Source of the DNA: Axinella damicornis
Lineage: Eukaryota; Porifera; Demospongiae; Axinellida; Axinellidae
Direction of reading: 5' to 3'
NCBI GenBank assembly: GCA_963931865.1
Contig: OZ007506.1
Coordinates: 10,169,301-10,233,300, forward strand
Length of the DNA stretch: 64,000 nucleotides
Part shown: one piece after another, positions 12,381-25,429 of the stretch
How the letters are laid out: each line of letters begins with the position of its first letter
How positions within the stretch are numbered: the first letter of the stretch is position 1
Program-made: the position numbers and the translations under genes
Notes under the pieces: generated by a model
The model's database searches: none
What the model saw: only the letters and a program-made list of their open reading frames with translations
Told to the model about the DNA's origin: nothing

Positions 12381-15300
12381 CGTGGGGGCGTGGCCGGCGC
12401 CGTGGGGGCGTGGCCGGCCCCGTGGGGGCGTGGTCGTCCCCGTGGGGGCGTGGCCGGGGACGCGGGCGGCCCCGTGGGGGCTTGGCCGGCTTCGTGGCCG
12501 GCCCCGTGTGGGCGTGGCCGACCCTGTGGGGGCGTGCCGGCCCTGTGGGGGCGTGGTTGGCCCCGTGGGGTGGTGGCCGGCCCCGTAGGGACGTGGCCGG
12601 CCCTGTGGGGGCGTGGACCGACCCGTGGGGGCGTGGCCCGCCCCGGAGGGGTGAGGCCCGCCCCTTGGGGGCGTGGTCGGCCCCGTGGGGGTGTAGCCCG
12701 CCCCGTGGGGAGTGGCCGGCACCATGGGGGCGTGGCCGGCCCCATGGGGGCGTGTCTCACCCGGTGGAAGCGTGGACGGCCCCGTGGGGGCGTGGCCGTT
12801 TCCGTGGTGGCGTGGCCGGCCCCGTGGGGGCGTGGCCGGCACCGTGGGGGCGTAGCCGGACTCGTGGGGGCGTGGTCGGCTTCGTGGTGGCGTGGCTGTG
12901 GGCGTTGGCGGCCCCGTGGGGGCGTTGCCTGCCCCGTGGGGGCGTGGCCGGCCCCGTGGGGGCGTGGCCGTCCCCGTGGAGGTGTGGTAGGCCCCGTGGG
13001 GGCGTGGCCGGCCCCGTGGGGGCGTGTCCGGCTCCGTGGGGGCGTGGTTGGCCCCGAGGGGTCGTGGCCTGCCCCGTAGGGGCGTGGCCAGCCCCGTGGG
13101 GGTGTAGCCCACCCCGTGGGGGCGTGGCCGGCACCATGGGGGCTTGACCGGCCCATTGGGGCGTGTCCCACCCATTTGGGGCGTGGCCGGCCCCGTGGGG
13201 GCGTGGCAGGCCCCGTGGGGTCGTGGCCGTCCCCGTGGGGGCGTGGCCGGCCCCGTGGGGGTGTGGTCGGCCCTGTGTGGACGTGGCCGGGGGCGTGGGC
13301 GGCCCCGGTGGCCGGCCCCGTGGGGGCGTTTTCGGCCCTGCGGGGGCGTGGCCTGTCCCGTGGGGGCGTGGTTTGCCCCGTTGGGTCGTGGCCGGCCCCG
13401 TAGGGACGTGGCCGGCCCCGTGGGGGCGTTGCCGACCCGTGGGGGCGTGGCCGGCCCCGTAGGGGCGTGGCCGTCCCCGTGGGGGCGTGGCCGGCCCCGT
13501 GGGGGCGTGGCCGGCCCCGTGAGGGCGTGGCCGGCCCCCTGGGGGCGTGGTCGGCCCCGTGGGGAGTGGTCGGCCCCGTGGGGGCGTGGCCGGGGGCGTG
13601 GGCAGCCCCGTGGGGGCTTGACCGCCCCCGTGGCCGGCCCCGTTGGGGCGTGGCCGGCCCTGTGGTGGCGTGGTCGGCCCATGCGAACGTGGTTGGCCCC
13701 GTGAGGTCGTGGCCGGCCCCGTAGGGACGTTGCCGGCACCGTGGGGGCGTGGCCCGAGCCGTGGGGGCGTGGACCGCCCCGGAGGGGTGAGGCCCGCTCC
13801 GTGGGGGCGTCGTCGGCCCCGTGGGGGTGTAGCCCGGCCCGTGGGGCGTGGCCGGCACCATGGGGGCGTGGCCAACCCCATGGGGTCATGTCCCACCCCG
13901 TGGGGGCGTGGCCGGCCCCGTGGGGGCGTGGCCGGCTCCGTGGAGACGTTGCCGGCTCCGTGGGGGCGTGGCCGGCCCCGTGGGGGCGAGGCCGGCCACG
14001 TGGGGTTCTGGCCGGCCCTGTGGGGGCGTGTCCGGCCCAGTGGGGGCGTGGTTGGCCCCGTGGGGTCGTGGCCGGCCCCGTAGGGGCGTGGCCGGTCCCG
14101 TTGGCGTGATGCCCGCCCCGTGGGGGCGTGGCCAGCACCATGGGGGCTTGGCCGGCCCCATGGTGGTGTGTCCCACCCCGTGGGGGCGTGGCCGGCCCCG
14201 TGGGTGCGTGTCCGGCTCCGTGGTGGCGTGGCCGGCCCCGTGGGGGCGAGGCCAACCACGTGGGGTCGTGGCTTTCCACGTGGGGGCGTGTCCGGCCCCG
14301 TGGGGGCGTGGCCGTCACCGTGGGGGCGTGGCCGGCCCCGTGGGGGCGTGGTTGGCCCCGTGGGGTGGTGGCCGGCCCCGTAGGGACGTGGACGGCCCCG
14401 TGGAGGCGTGGCCCGACCCGTGGGGGCGTGGCCCGCCCCGGAGGGATGAGGTGCGCCCCGTGGGGGCGTGGTCGGCCCCGTGGGGAGTAGCCCGCCCTGT
14501 TGGGCGTGGCCGGCACCATGGGGGCGTGGCCGGCCTCATGTGGGCGTGTCTCACCCCGTGGGGGCGTGGTCGGCCCCGTGGTGGCGTGGCCGGGGGCGTC
14601 GGCGGCCCCGTAGAAGCGTTGCCGACCCCGTGGAGGCGTGGCCGGCCCCGTGGGGGCGTGTCCGTCCCCGTGGGGGTGTGGCCGGCCCCGTGGGGGCGTG
14701 GCCGGCCCCGTGGTGGAGTGGCCGGCTCCGTGGGGGCGTGTTCGGCCCCGTGGGGCGTGGTTGGCCCCGAGGGGTTGTGGCTGGCCCAGTAGGGGCGTGG
14801 CCAGCCCCGTGGGGGTGTAGCCCACCCCGTGGGGGCGTGGCCGGCACCATGGGGGCTTGGCAGGCCCCATGGGAGCGTGTCCCACCTTTTTGGGGCGTGG
14901 CCGGCCCCGTGGGGGCGTGGCCGGCCCCGTGGGGTGTGTCCGGCCCCGTGGGGGCGTGGCCGGCCCCGTGGGGGCGTGGTCGGCCCTGTGTGGGCGTGGC
15001 CGGTGGAGTGGGCGGCCCCGTGGGGGCTTGGCCGCCCTTGTGGCCGGCCCCGTGGGGGCGTTGCCGGCCCTGTGGGGGCGTGGCCGGCCCCGTGGGGGCG
15101 TGGTTGGCCTTGTGGGGTCGTAGCCGACCCAGTAGGGACGTGGCCGGCCCCGTGGGGGCGTTGCCGGGCCCGTGGGGGCGCGGCCGGCCCCGTGGGGGCG
15201 TGGCCGTCCCCGTGGGGGTGTGGCCGGCCCCGTTGGGGCATGGCCAGCCCCGTGAGGGCGTGGCCGGCCCCGTGGGGGCGTGGTCGGCCCCGTGGGGGCG

Positions 15301-18300
15301 TAGTCGGCCCCGTGAGGGCGTGGTTGGCCCCGTGGGGGCGTTGGCGGCCCCGTGGGGGCGTGGCCGGCCCTGTGGGGGCGTGGCCGGCCCCGTGGGAACG
15401 TGGTTGGCCCCGTGAGGTCGTGGCCCCCCCGTAGGGACGTTGCCGGCACCGTGGGGGCGTGGCCCGACCCGTGGGGGCGTGGACCGCCCCGGAGGGGTGA
15501 GGCCCGCTCCGTGGGGGCGTGGTCGGCCCCGTGAGGGTGTAGCCCGGCCCGTGGGGCGTGGCCAGCACCATGGGGGCGTGGCCAGCCCCATGGGGGCATG
15601 TCCCACTCCGTGGGGGCGTGGACGGCCCCGTGGGGGCGTGGCCGGCCCCGTTGGGGTGTAGCCCGCACCGTGGGGGCGTGGCCGTCGCCATGGGGGTGCG
15701 TCCCACCCAGTGGGGGCGTGGCCGGCCCCGTGGGGGTGTGGCCGGCTCCGTGGGAGCGTGGCCGGCCCCGTGGGGGCGATGCCGGCCACGTGGGGTCGTG
15801 GCCTGCCACGTGGGGGCGTTTCCGGCCCCGTGGGGGCGTGGCCGGCCCCGTGGGGGCGTGGCCGGCCCCGTGGGGGCGTGGCCGGCCCCGTGGGGGCGTG
15901 GTCGGCCCCGTGGGGGCGCGGCCGACCCTGTGGGGACGTGGCCGGCCCCGTGGGGGCGTGGTTGGCCTCATGGGGTGGTGGCCGGACCCGTAGGTACGTG
16001 GTCGGCCCCGTGGGGGCGTGGCCCGCCCCGGAGGGGTGTGGCCCGCCCCGTGGGTGCGTGGTCGGCCCAGTGGGGGTGTAGCCCGCCCCGTGGGGCGTGG
16101 CCGGCACCATGGGGCGTGGCCGGCCCCATGGGGGCGTGTCTCACCCCGTGGGGGCGTAGACGGCCCCGTGGGGGCGTAGCCGGCTCCGTGGGGTAATGGC
16201 CGGCCCCGTGGGGGCGTGGCCGGCCCCGTGGGGCTTGGCCGGACCCGTGGGGGCGTGGTCGGCCCCGTGGTGGCGTGGCCGGGGGCGTCGTCGGCACCGG
16301 GGGGGCGTTGCCGGCCCTGTGGTGGCGTGGCCGGCAACGTGGGGGCGTGGCCGGGGGCGTGGCCGTCCCCGTGGGGGTGTGTCCGGCCCCGTGGGGGCGT
16401 GGCTGGCCCCGTGGGGGCGTGTCCGGCCCCGTGGGGGCGTGGCTTGCCCCGTGGGGTTGTGGCCGGCCCCGTAGGGGCGTGGCCAGCCCCGTGGGGGTGT
16501 AGCCCACCCCGTGGGGGCGTGGCCGGCACCATGGGGGCTTGGCCGGCCCCATGGGGGCGTTTCCCACCCCGTTGGGACGTGTCCCGCCCCGTGTAGGCGT
16601 GGCCGGCCCCGTGGGGGCGTGGTTGGCCCCGTGAGGTCGTGGCCGGCCCCGTAGGGACGTTGCCGGCACCGTAGGGGCGTGGCCCGACCCGTGGGGGCGT
16701 GGACCGCCCCGGAGGGGTGAGGCCCGCTCCGTGGGGGCTTGGTCGGCTCCGTGAGGGTGTAGCCCGGCCCGTGGGGCGTTGCCAGCACCATGGGGGCGTG
16801 GTCAGCCCCATGGGGGCATGTCCCACCTCGTGGGGGCGTGGACGGCCCCGTGGGGGCGTGGCCGGCTCCGTTGGGGCGTGGCCGGCCCCGTGGGGGCGAG
16901 GCCGGCCACGTGGGGTTGTGTCCGGCCCCGTGGGGGCGAGGCCGGCCACGTGGGGTTGTGTACGGCCCCGTTGGGGCGTGTCCGGCCCCGTGGGGGCGTG
17001 GTTAGCCCCGTGGGGTCGTGGCCGGCCCCGTAGGGGCGTGGCCGGCCCCGTTGGGGTGTAGCCCGCCCCGTGGGGGCGCGGCCGGCACCATGTGGGCTTG
17101 GCCGTCCCCTTGGGGGTGTGTCCCACCCCGTGGGTGCGTGCCCGGCCCCGTGGGGGCGTGGCCAGCTCCGTGGGAGCGGGGCCGGCCCCGTGGGGGCGAG
17201 GCCTGCCACGTGGGGTCGTGGCCTGCCACGTGGGGGCGTTTCAGGCCCCGTGGGAGCGTGGCCGGCCTTGTGGGGGCGTGGCCGGCCCCGTGGGGGCTTG
17301 GTCGGCCCCGTGGGGGAGTAGCCGGGGGCGCGGGCGGCCCCGTGGGGGCTTGGCCGGCTTCGTGGCCGGCCCCGTGGGGACGCGGCCGACCCTTTGGAGA
17401 CGTTGCCGGCCCAGTGGGGGCGTGGTTGGCCCCATGGGGTGGTGGCCGGACCCGTAGGGACGTGGTCGGCCCCGTGGGGGCGTGGCCCGCCCAGGAGGGG
17501 TGAGGCCCGCCCGTGGGGGGCGTGGTCGGCCCCGTGGGGGTGTAGCCCGCCCCGTAGGGCCTGGCCGGCACCATGGGGCGTGGCCGGCCCCAAGGGGGCG
17601 TGTCTCACCCCGTGGGGGCGTGGACGGCCCCGTGAGGGCGTGGCCGCCTCCGTGGGGGCGTGGCCGGCCCCGTGGTGGCGTGGCCAGCCCCGTGGGGGCG
17701 TGGCCGTACCCGTGGGGGCGTGGTCGGCCCCGTGGTGGCGTGGCCGGGGTCGTCGTCGGCCCCGGAGGGGCGTTGCCGTCCCCGTGGGTGCGTGGCCAAC
17801 CCCGTGGGGTCGTGGCCGGGGGCGTGGCCGTCCCCGTGGGGGTGTGGCCGGCCCCGTTGGGGCGTGGCTGGCCCCGTGGGGGCGTGTCCGGCCCCGTGGG
17901 GGCGTGGTTGGCCCCGTGGGGTTGTGGCCGGCCCCGTAGGAGCGTGGCCAGCCCCGTGGGGGTGTAGCCCACCCCGTGGGGGCGTGGCCGGCACCATGGG
18001 GGCTTGGCCGGCCCCATGGGGGCGTGTCCCACCCCGTTGGGGCGTGTCCCGCCCCGTGGGGGCGTGGTCGGCCCCGTGGGGGCGTGGCCGGCCCCGTGGA
18101 GGCGTGGTAGGCCCTGTGTGGGCGTGGCCGGGGGCGTGGGCAGCTCCGTGGGGTCTTGGCCGCCCCCGTGGCCGGCCCCGTGGGAGCGTTGCCGGCCCTG
18201 TGGGGGCGTGGCCGGCCCCATGGGGGCGTGGTTGGCCCCGTGGGGTCGTGGCCGGCCCCGTAGGGACGTGGCCGGCCCCGTGGGGGCGTTGCCGGCCCCG

Positions 18301-21300
18301 TGGGGGCGTTGCCGGCCCCGTGGGGGCGTGGCCGTCCCCATGGGGGTGTGGCCGGCCCCGTGGGGGCGTGGTCGGCCCTGTGTGGGCGTGGCCGGGGCGT
18401 GGGCAGCTCCGTGGGGTCTTGGCCGCCCCCGTGGCCGGCCCCGTGGGAGCGTTGCCGGCCCTGTGGGGGCGTGGCCGCCCCCATGAGGGCGTGGTTGGCC
18501 CCGTGGGGTTGTGGCCGGCCCCGTAGGGACGTGGCCGGCCCCGTGAGGGCGTTGCCGGCCCCGTGGGGGCGTTGCCGGCCCCGTGGGGGCGTGGCCGTCC
18601 CCATGGGGGTGTGGCCGGCCCCGTGGGGGCGTGGCCGGCCCGGTGGGGGCGTGGCCGGCCCCGTGGGGGCGTGGTTGGCCCCGTGGGGTCGTGGCCGGCC
18701 CCGTAGTTGCGTGGCCGGCCCCGTAGGGGTGCAGCCCGCCCCGTGGGGGCGTGGCCGGCCCCGTGGGGGCGTGGACGGCCCCGTGGGGGCGTGGCCGGGG
18801 GCGTGGGCGGCCTTGTGGGGGCTTCGCCTCCCCCGTGACCGGGTCCGTGGTGCCGTGGCCGTCCCCGTGGGGGTGTGGCCTACCCCGTGGGGGCGTGGCC
18901 GGCCCCGTTGGGGCGTGTCCGGCCCCGTGGGGGCGTGTCCGGACCCGTGCGGGCGTGGTTGGCCCCGTGGGGGCGTGTCCGGACCCGTGCGGGCGTGGTT
19001 GGCCCCGTGGGGTTGTGGCCGGCCCCGTAGGGGCGTGGCCGGCCCCGTGGGGGTGTAGCCCGCCCCGTGAGGGCGTGGCCGGCACCATGGGGGCTTGTCC
19101 GGCCCAATGGGGGCGTGTCACACCCCGTTGGGGCGTGGCCTGCCCCGTGGGGGCGTGGCCGGCCCCGTGGGGGCGTGGCCGGCCCCGTGGGGTCGTGGTC
19201 GACCCCGTGTGGGCGTGGCCGGGGGCGTGGGCGGCCCCGTGGGTGCTTGGCCGCCCCGTGGCCGGCCCCGTGGGGGCATGGCCGGCCCTGTGGGGGCGTG
19301 GCCAGCCCCGTGGGGGCGTGGTTGGCCCCGTGGGGTCGTGGCCGGCCCCGAAGGAACGTGGGCAGTTCCGTGGGTGCGTTGACGGCCCCGTGGGAACGTG
19401 GCCGTCCCCGTGGGAGTGTGGCCGGCTCCGTGGGGGCGTGGCCGGCCCCGTGGGGTGGTGGTTGGCCCGTGGGGTTGTGGCCGGCCCCGAAGGAGCGGGG
19501 CCGGCCCTGTGGGGGAGCAGCCCGCCTTGTGGGGGCGTGGCCGGCACCATGGGGGTTTGGCCGACCCCATGGGGGAGTGTCCCACCACGTTGGGGCGTGG
19601 CCGGCCCCGTGGAGGCGTGGCCGGCCCCGTGGGGGCGTGGCCAGCCTCGTGGGGGAGTGGATGGCCCCGCGGGGGCGTGGCCGGAGGCGTGGGCGGCCCC
19701 GTGGAAGCTTGGCCGCACACGTGGCCGGCCCCGTGGGGGCGTAGCCGGCCCTGTGGGGGCGTAGCCGGCCCAGTGGGGGCGTGGTTGGCCCCGTGGGGTC
19801 GTGGTCGGCCCCGTGGGGTTGTGGCCGGCCCCGTGGGGGCGTGGCCCGACCCGTTGGGGAGTGGCCCGCCACGGAGGGGTGAGGCCCGCCCCGTGGGGGC
19901 GTGGTCGGCAACGTGGTGGTGTAGCCCGCCCCGTGAGGCGTGGCCGGCACCATGGGGGCGTGGTCGGCCACATGGGGGCGTGTCCCACCCCGTGGGGCGT
20001 GAACGGCCCCGTGGGGGCGTATCGGCTCCGAGGGGGCGTGGCCGACCCCGTGGGGGCGAGGCCGGCCACGTGGGGTTGTGGCCGGCCCCGTGGGGGCGTG
20101 GCCGGCCCCGTGGGGGCGTGGCCGGACTCATGGGGGCGTGGTCGGCCCCGTAGTGGCGTGGACGGGGGCGTCGGCGACCCCGTGGGGGCGTTGCCGGCAC
20201 CGTGGAAGCGTGGCCGGCCCCGTGGGGGCGTGGCCGTCCCCGTGGGGTTGTGACCGGCCACTTGGGGGCGTGGCCGGCCCCGTTTCCGGCCCCGTGGGGG
20301 CGAGGCCGGCCCAGTGGGGTCGTGGAAGGCCTGGTGGGGGCGTGGCCGGCCCCGTGGGGGCGTGGCACACCCCGTGCTGGCATAGCCCGCCCTGGAAGGG
20401 CGAGGCCCGTCCCGTTGCGGCGTGGTCTGCCCCGTTGCAGTGTGGCCCGCCCCGTGGGGGCGTGGCCGGCTTTGTGGGGGCGTGGCAGGCCCCGTGGCCT
20501 GCCCCGTGGGGGCGTGACCGGCCACGTGGGGTTGTGGACAGTTCCGTGGGGGTGTGGCCGGCACGGCGGGGGCGTGGCCGACCCCGTGAGGGCGTGTTTG
20601 GCCCCGTGGGGGCGTGGCCGGGGGCGTGGGAGCCCCGTGGGGGCGTTGCCGGCCCTGTGGGGGCGTGGCCGGCCTCGTGGCCGGCCCCGTGGGGGCGTGG
20701 AAGGCCCAGTGGGGGCGTTGCCGGCCCCGTGGCCGGCCCCGTAGGGGCGTGGCCGGCCCCGTGGGAGCGTGGCCGGCCCCGTGGGGGCGTGTCCGGCCCC
20801 GTGGGGGCGTGGTTGGCCCTTGGGGTCGTGGCCGGCACCGTAGGGGCGTCGCCGGCCCAGAGGGGGTGTAGTCCGCCCGGTGGGGGCGTGGCCAGCACCA
20901 TGGGGGCTTGGCCGGCCCCATGGGGGCGTGTCCAACCCCGTGGGGGCTTTCCCGGCCCCGTAGGGGCGTTGCCGGCTCTGTGGGGGCGTGGCCGGCCCCG
21001 TGGGGGCGAGGTCGGCCACGTGGGGTCGTGTCCGGCCCCGTGGGGGCGTATCCGGACCCGCGGGGAGTGGCCGGCCACGTGGGGGCGTGGTCTGCCCCGT
21101 GGTGGCGTGGCCGGGGGCGTTGGCGGCCCCGTGCGAGCGTTGCCGCCCCCATGGGGGCGTGACCGGCCCCGTGGGGGCGTGACCGGCCCCGTGGGGTCGT
21201 GGCCGTCCCCGTGGGGGCGTGGCCGGCCCCGTGGGGGCGTGGCCGGCCCCGTGGGGGCGTGACCGGCCCCGTGGGGGCGTGGCCGGCCCCGTGGGGGCGT

Positions 21301-22329
21301 GGCCGGCACCGTGGGGGCGTGGCCGGCCCGTGAGGACGTGACCGGCCCTGTGGGGGCGTGGCCGGCCCCGTGGGGGCGTGGCCGTCCCCGTGGGGTCGTG
21401 GCAGGCCCCGTGGGGCGTGGCACTCCACGTGGGGGTGTGGCCCGCCCCGGAGGGGCGAGTCCCGCCCCGTGGGGGCGTGGTCTGCCCCGTTGGGGTGTGG
21501 CCCGCCCCGTGGGGCGTGGCCGGCCCTGTGGGGGAGTGGCCGGCCTCGTGGGGGCGTGACCGGCAACGTAGGGTCGTGGCAAGCCTCGTGGGGGCGTGGC
21601 CGGCCCCGTGGGGTGTGTCCGGCACCGTGGGGGCGTGTCCGGCCCCGTTGGGGCGTGGCCGGCCACGTGGGGGCGTGGTCAGCCCTGGAGGGGCGAGGCC
21701 CGCCCCGTGGGGGCGTGGTCTGGCCCGTGGGGTGTGGCCCATCCCCGTGGGGGCGTGGCCGGCCCCGTGGCCGGCCACGTGGGGTCTGGCAGGCCCCGTG
21801 GGATCGTGGCCGGCCCCGTGTGGGCGTGCCCGGCCTCGTGGGGGCATGGTCGGCCCCGTGGGGGCGTGGCCGGGGGCGTGGCCGGGGGCGTGGGCGGCCC
21901 CGTGAGGGTGTAGCCCGTCCTGTGGGGGCGTGGCCGGCCCAGTGGAAGAGTGGCCGGCCCCGTGGGGGCATGGCCGGCCCCGTGGGGGCGTCGCCCGCCC
22001 CGTGGGGGCGTGGTCCGCCCCGTGGGAGCGTGGCCGGCCCTGTGGGGGCGTGTGCCGCCCCATGGGGGCGTAACCGGGCCCATGGGGGCTTGGCCGGCCC
22101 CGTGGGGGCATCGTCCGCCCCGAGGGGACGTGGCCGGTCCCGTGGAGGTGTGGACCGCCCCGTGGGAGTGTGACCGGCACCGTGGGGGCGTGGCCGGCCA
22201 CGTGGGGGCATGGCCGGCCACGTGGGGGAGTGGCCTGCCACGTGGGGGCGTGGCCGGCCCCTTGGGGGCATGACTCGCCCCTTGGGGGCGGGGACGGCCC
22301 CGTGGGGGAGTGGGCGGCCCCGTGGGGGC

Positions 22330-24740
22330 GTTGCTTGCACCTGGGGCATAGCCGGCGCCGTGGGGGCATGGCAGGCCCCTGGGGGGCGTGGCCTACCCCG
22401 TGGGGGCGTGACCGTCCCGTGGGTTTGTGGCCGGTCCCGTGGGGGCGTGGCCGGCTCCGTGGGGGCGTTGCCGGCCCCGTGGGGGCGTGGCAGGCCCCGT
22501 GGGGGCTTGGCCCGCCTCGTGTGAGCGTGGCCAGCTTCGTGGGAGCGTGGCCATCCCCTTGGGGGCGTGGCCGGCCCCGTGGAGGTGTGGCCGGCACCGT
22601 GGGGGCGTGGCCCGCCCTGTGGGGGAATGGCCGGCCACGTGGTGGCTTGACTCGTCTCAGAGGGGCCGTGGGGGGGTTGCCGGCCCTGTGGGGGCGTTGC
22701 CGGCCCCGTTGGGGCGTGGCCGGCCTCGTGCGGGCGTGGCGGCCCCGTCGGGGAGTGGCCGGCCTTGTGGGGTCGAGACCGGCTTTGTGGTGCCGTGGCC
22801 AGTCCCGTGGGGGCGTAGCGGTCCCCGTGGGGGCGTGGCCGGCCCCGTGGGGGAGTTGCCGGACCCGTGGGGGCGTGGCTGGCCCCTTGGGGGCGTGGTC
22901 CGCCTCGTGGAGGCGTGGCCGGCCTTGTGGGGGTTTGGCCGGCCCCGTGGGGGTGAGGCCGGCCCCGTGGGGACGTGGCCGGCCCCGTGGGGCGTACCCG
23001 GCCCCGTGGGGGTTTGACCGGACCCGTTGGGGCGTGGCCGGCCCGTTAGGGCGTGGCCGGCCCTGTGGGGGCGTGGCCGGCAACGTGGGGGCGTGGGCCG
23101 CCCCGTGGGGGCGTGGTCGGCCCCGTGGGGGCGTGGCCAGCCCCGTTGGGCGTGGCCGGTTCCGTGGCCGGCCCAGTTGGGGAGTGGCCGGCCCCGTATG
23201 GGCGTGGCAGGCCCCGTGGGGGCGTGACCGGCCCCGTTGTGGCGTGGCCGGCCCCGTGGGGGTCTGGCCGGGCCCGTGGGGGCGTGGCCGTCCCCTTGGG
23301 GGCATGGCCGGCCCAGTGGGGGCGTGGCCGGCCCCCTGGGGGCGTGGCCGGCCCCGTGGGGGCGTGGCCGGCCCCGGTAGGGAGTGGACGGCCCCATGGG
23401 GGCGTGGCTGGCCCCGTGGGGGCGTGGCCGACCCCGTAGGGACATGACAGGCCCCGTGGGGGCGTGGGCGGCCCCGTGGGGGCGTTGCCCGCACCGGGGG
23501 CATAGCCGGCGCCGTGGGGGCATGGCAGGCCACTGGGGGGCGTGGCCTACCCCGTGGGGGCGTGGCAGGCCCCGTGGGGGCGTGGCCGTCCCGTGGGTTT
23601 GTGGCCGGTCCCGTGGGGGCGTGGCCGGCTCCGTTGGGGCGTTGCCCGCCTCGTGGGGGCGTGGCAGGCCCCGTTTGAGCTTGGCCCGCCCCGTGGGAGC
23701 GTGGCCAGCTTCGTGGGGGCGTGGCCATCCCCTTGGGGGCGTGGCCGGCCCCGTGGAGGTGTGGCCGGCACCGTGGGGGCATGGCCCGCCCTGTGGGGGA
23801 ATGGCCGGCCACGTGGTGGCGCGGCCAGTGCCGTGGGGTCGTGGCCCGCCCCGGAGGGGCTTGACCCGCCCCGTGGGGGCGTGGCCGGCCCCGTGGGTGG
23901 GTGTCCCGCCCCTTGGGGGAGTGGCCGGCCCCGTGGAGGCGTAGCCCGCCCCGTGGGGGCTTGACTCGTCTCAGAGGGGCCTTGGGGGGGTTGCCGGCCC
24001 CGTGGGGGCGTTGCCGGCCCCGTCGGGGCGTGGCCGGCCTTGTGGGGTCGAGACCGGCTTCGTGGTGCCGTGGCCAGTCCCGTGGGGGCGTAGCGGTCCC
24101 CGTGGGGGCGTGGCCGGCCCCGTGGGGGAGTGGCCGGACCCGTGGGGGCGTGGCTGGCCCCTTGGGGGCGTGGTCCGCCTCGTGGAGGCGTGGTCGGCCC
24201 CGTGGGGGTTTGGCCGGCTCCGTGGGGGTGTGGCCGGCCCCGTGGGGACGTGGCCGGCCCCGTGGGGCGTACCCGGCCCCGTGGGGGTTTGACCGGACCC
24301 GTTGGGGCGTGGCCGGCCCGTTAGGGCGTGGCCGGCCCTGTGGGGGCGTGGCCGGCCACGTGGGGGCGTGGGCCGCCCCGTGGGGGCGTGGCCGGCCCCG
24401 TGGGGGCGTGGCCAGCCCCGTTGGGCGTGGCCGGTTCCGTGGCCGGCCCAGTTGGGGAGTGGCCGGCCCCGTATGGGCGTGGCAGGCCCCGTGGGGGCGT
24501 GACCATCCCCGTTGTGGCGTGGCCGGCCCCGTGGGAACCTGGCCGGGCCCGTGGGGGCGTGGCCGTCCCCTTGGGGGCATGGCCGGCCCAGTGGGGGCGT
24601 GGCCGGCCCCCTGGGAACGTGGCCGGCCCCGTGGGGGCGTGGCCGGCCCCGGTAGGGCGTGGACGGCCCTATGGGGGCGTGGCTGGCCCCGTGGGGGTGT
24701 GGCCGGCCCCGTAGGGACGTGACAGGCCCCGTGGGGACGT
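22330..24740 (+). repeat. Higher-order repeat of about 1.15-1.28 kb (two copies)
   Basis: Copy one is about 22330-23480, copy two about 23481-24740. Shared landmarks include catagccggcgccgtggggg plus ggggggcgtggcctacc at the start, ggcttgactcgtctcagagg near 22646 and 23959, ggtcgagaccggctt, and ggtttgaccggacccgttgg (23011 and 24286, offset 1275). A further partial copy lies near 31010-31440, where catagccggccccg and ggcttgactcatcccagagg reappear. The block is therefore dispersed as well as tandem. Boundaries are approximate. Confidence 0.7.
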
Positions 24741-25429
24741 GGCCGGTTCTGTGGGGGCGTGGCCCGCCCCATGGGGGCATGGCCGGCCCCGTTTGGGCAT
24801 GGTTGGCCCCGTGGGGGCTCGGCTGGCCACCTGGGGGCGTGGCCGGCCCCGTGGGGGCGTGGCCTGCCCCGTTGGGGCGTGGCCAGCACCATGGGGGCTG
24901 GCCGGCCCCGTGGGGGCGTGGCCGGCCCCGTGGGGGCGTGGCCGGCCCTGTTGGGGCGTGGCCGGCACCGTGGGGGCGTTGCCTGTCCCGTGGGTGTGTG
25001 GCCGGCCCCGTAGGGGCGTGGCCGGCCCCGTGGGGACGTGGCCGGCCCCCAGGGTGCGTGGCCGGCCCCGTGGGGGCGTGGCCTGCCCCGGGGAGCGTGG
25101 ACGGCCCCGTTTGGGCGTGGCCGGCCCCGTGGGGGCGTGACCGGCCCCGTGGGGGCGTGGCCGGCCCCGTGGGGGCGTGGCCGGCACCGTGGGGGCGTGG
25201 CCGGCCCCGTCAGGATGTGACCGGCCCTGTGGGGGCGTTGCCGGCCCCGTGGGGGCGTGGTCTGCCCCGTTGGGGTGTGGCCCGTCACGTGGGGGCGTGG
25301 CCGGTCCTATGGGAGAGTGGCCGGCCCCGCGGGGTTTGGCCGGCCCCGTGGGGGTGTGGACGGCCCCGTGGGGATGTGGCCGGCCCTGTGAAGGCGTACC
25401 CGGCCCCGTGGGGGCGTACCCGGCCCCGT

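Larger units (their letters stand above)
6460..20950 (+). repeat. Region of recurrent CACCATGGGGGC-type higher-order block
   Basis: A recognisable run of variant units (tgtagcccgccccgtggg, cgtggccggcaccatggg, ggcttggccggccccatggg, cgtgtcccaccccgtggg) recurs about thirty times here, for example near 7640, 8695, 9340, 11270, 12215, 13855, 15560, 16520, 17990, 19085 and 20895. Spacing is irregular, about 250-1000 bp. This ordered variant cassette shows that blocks of many 20-bp units, not single units, were the unit of amplification. Confidence 0.7.
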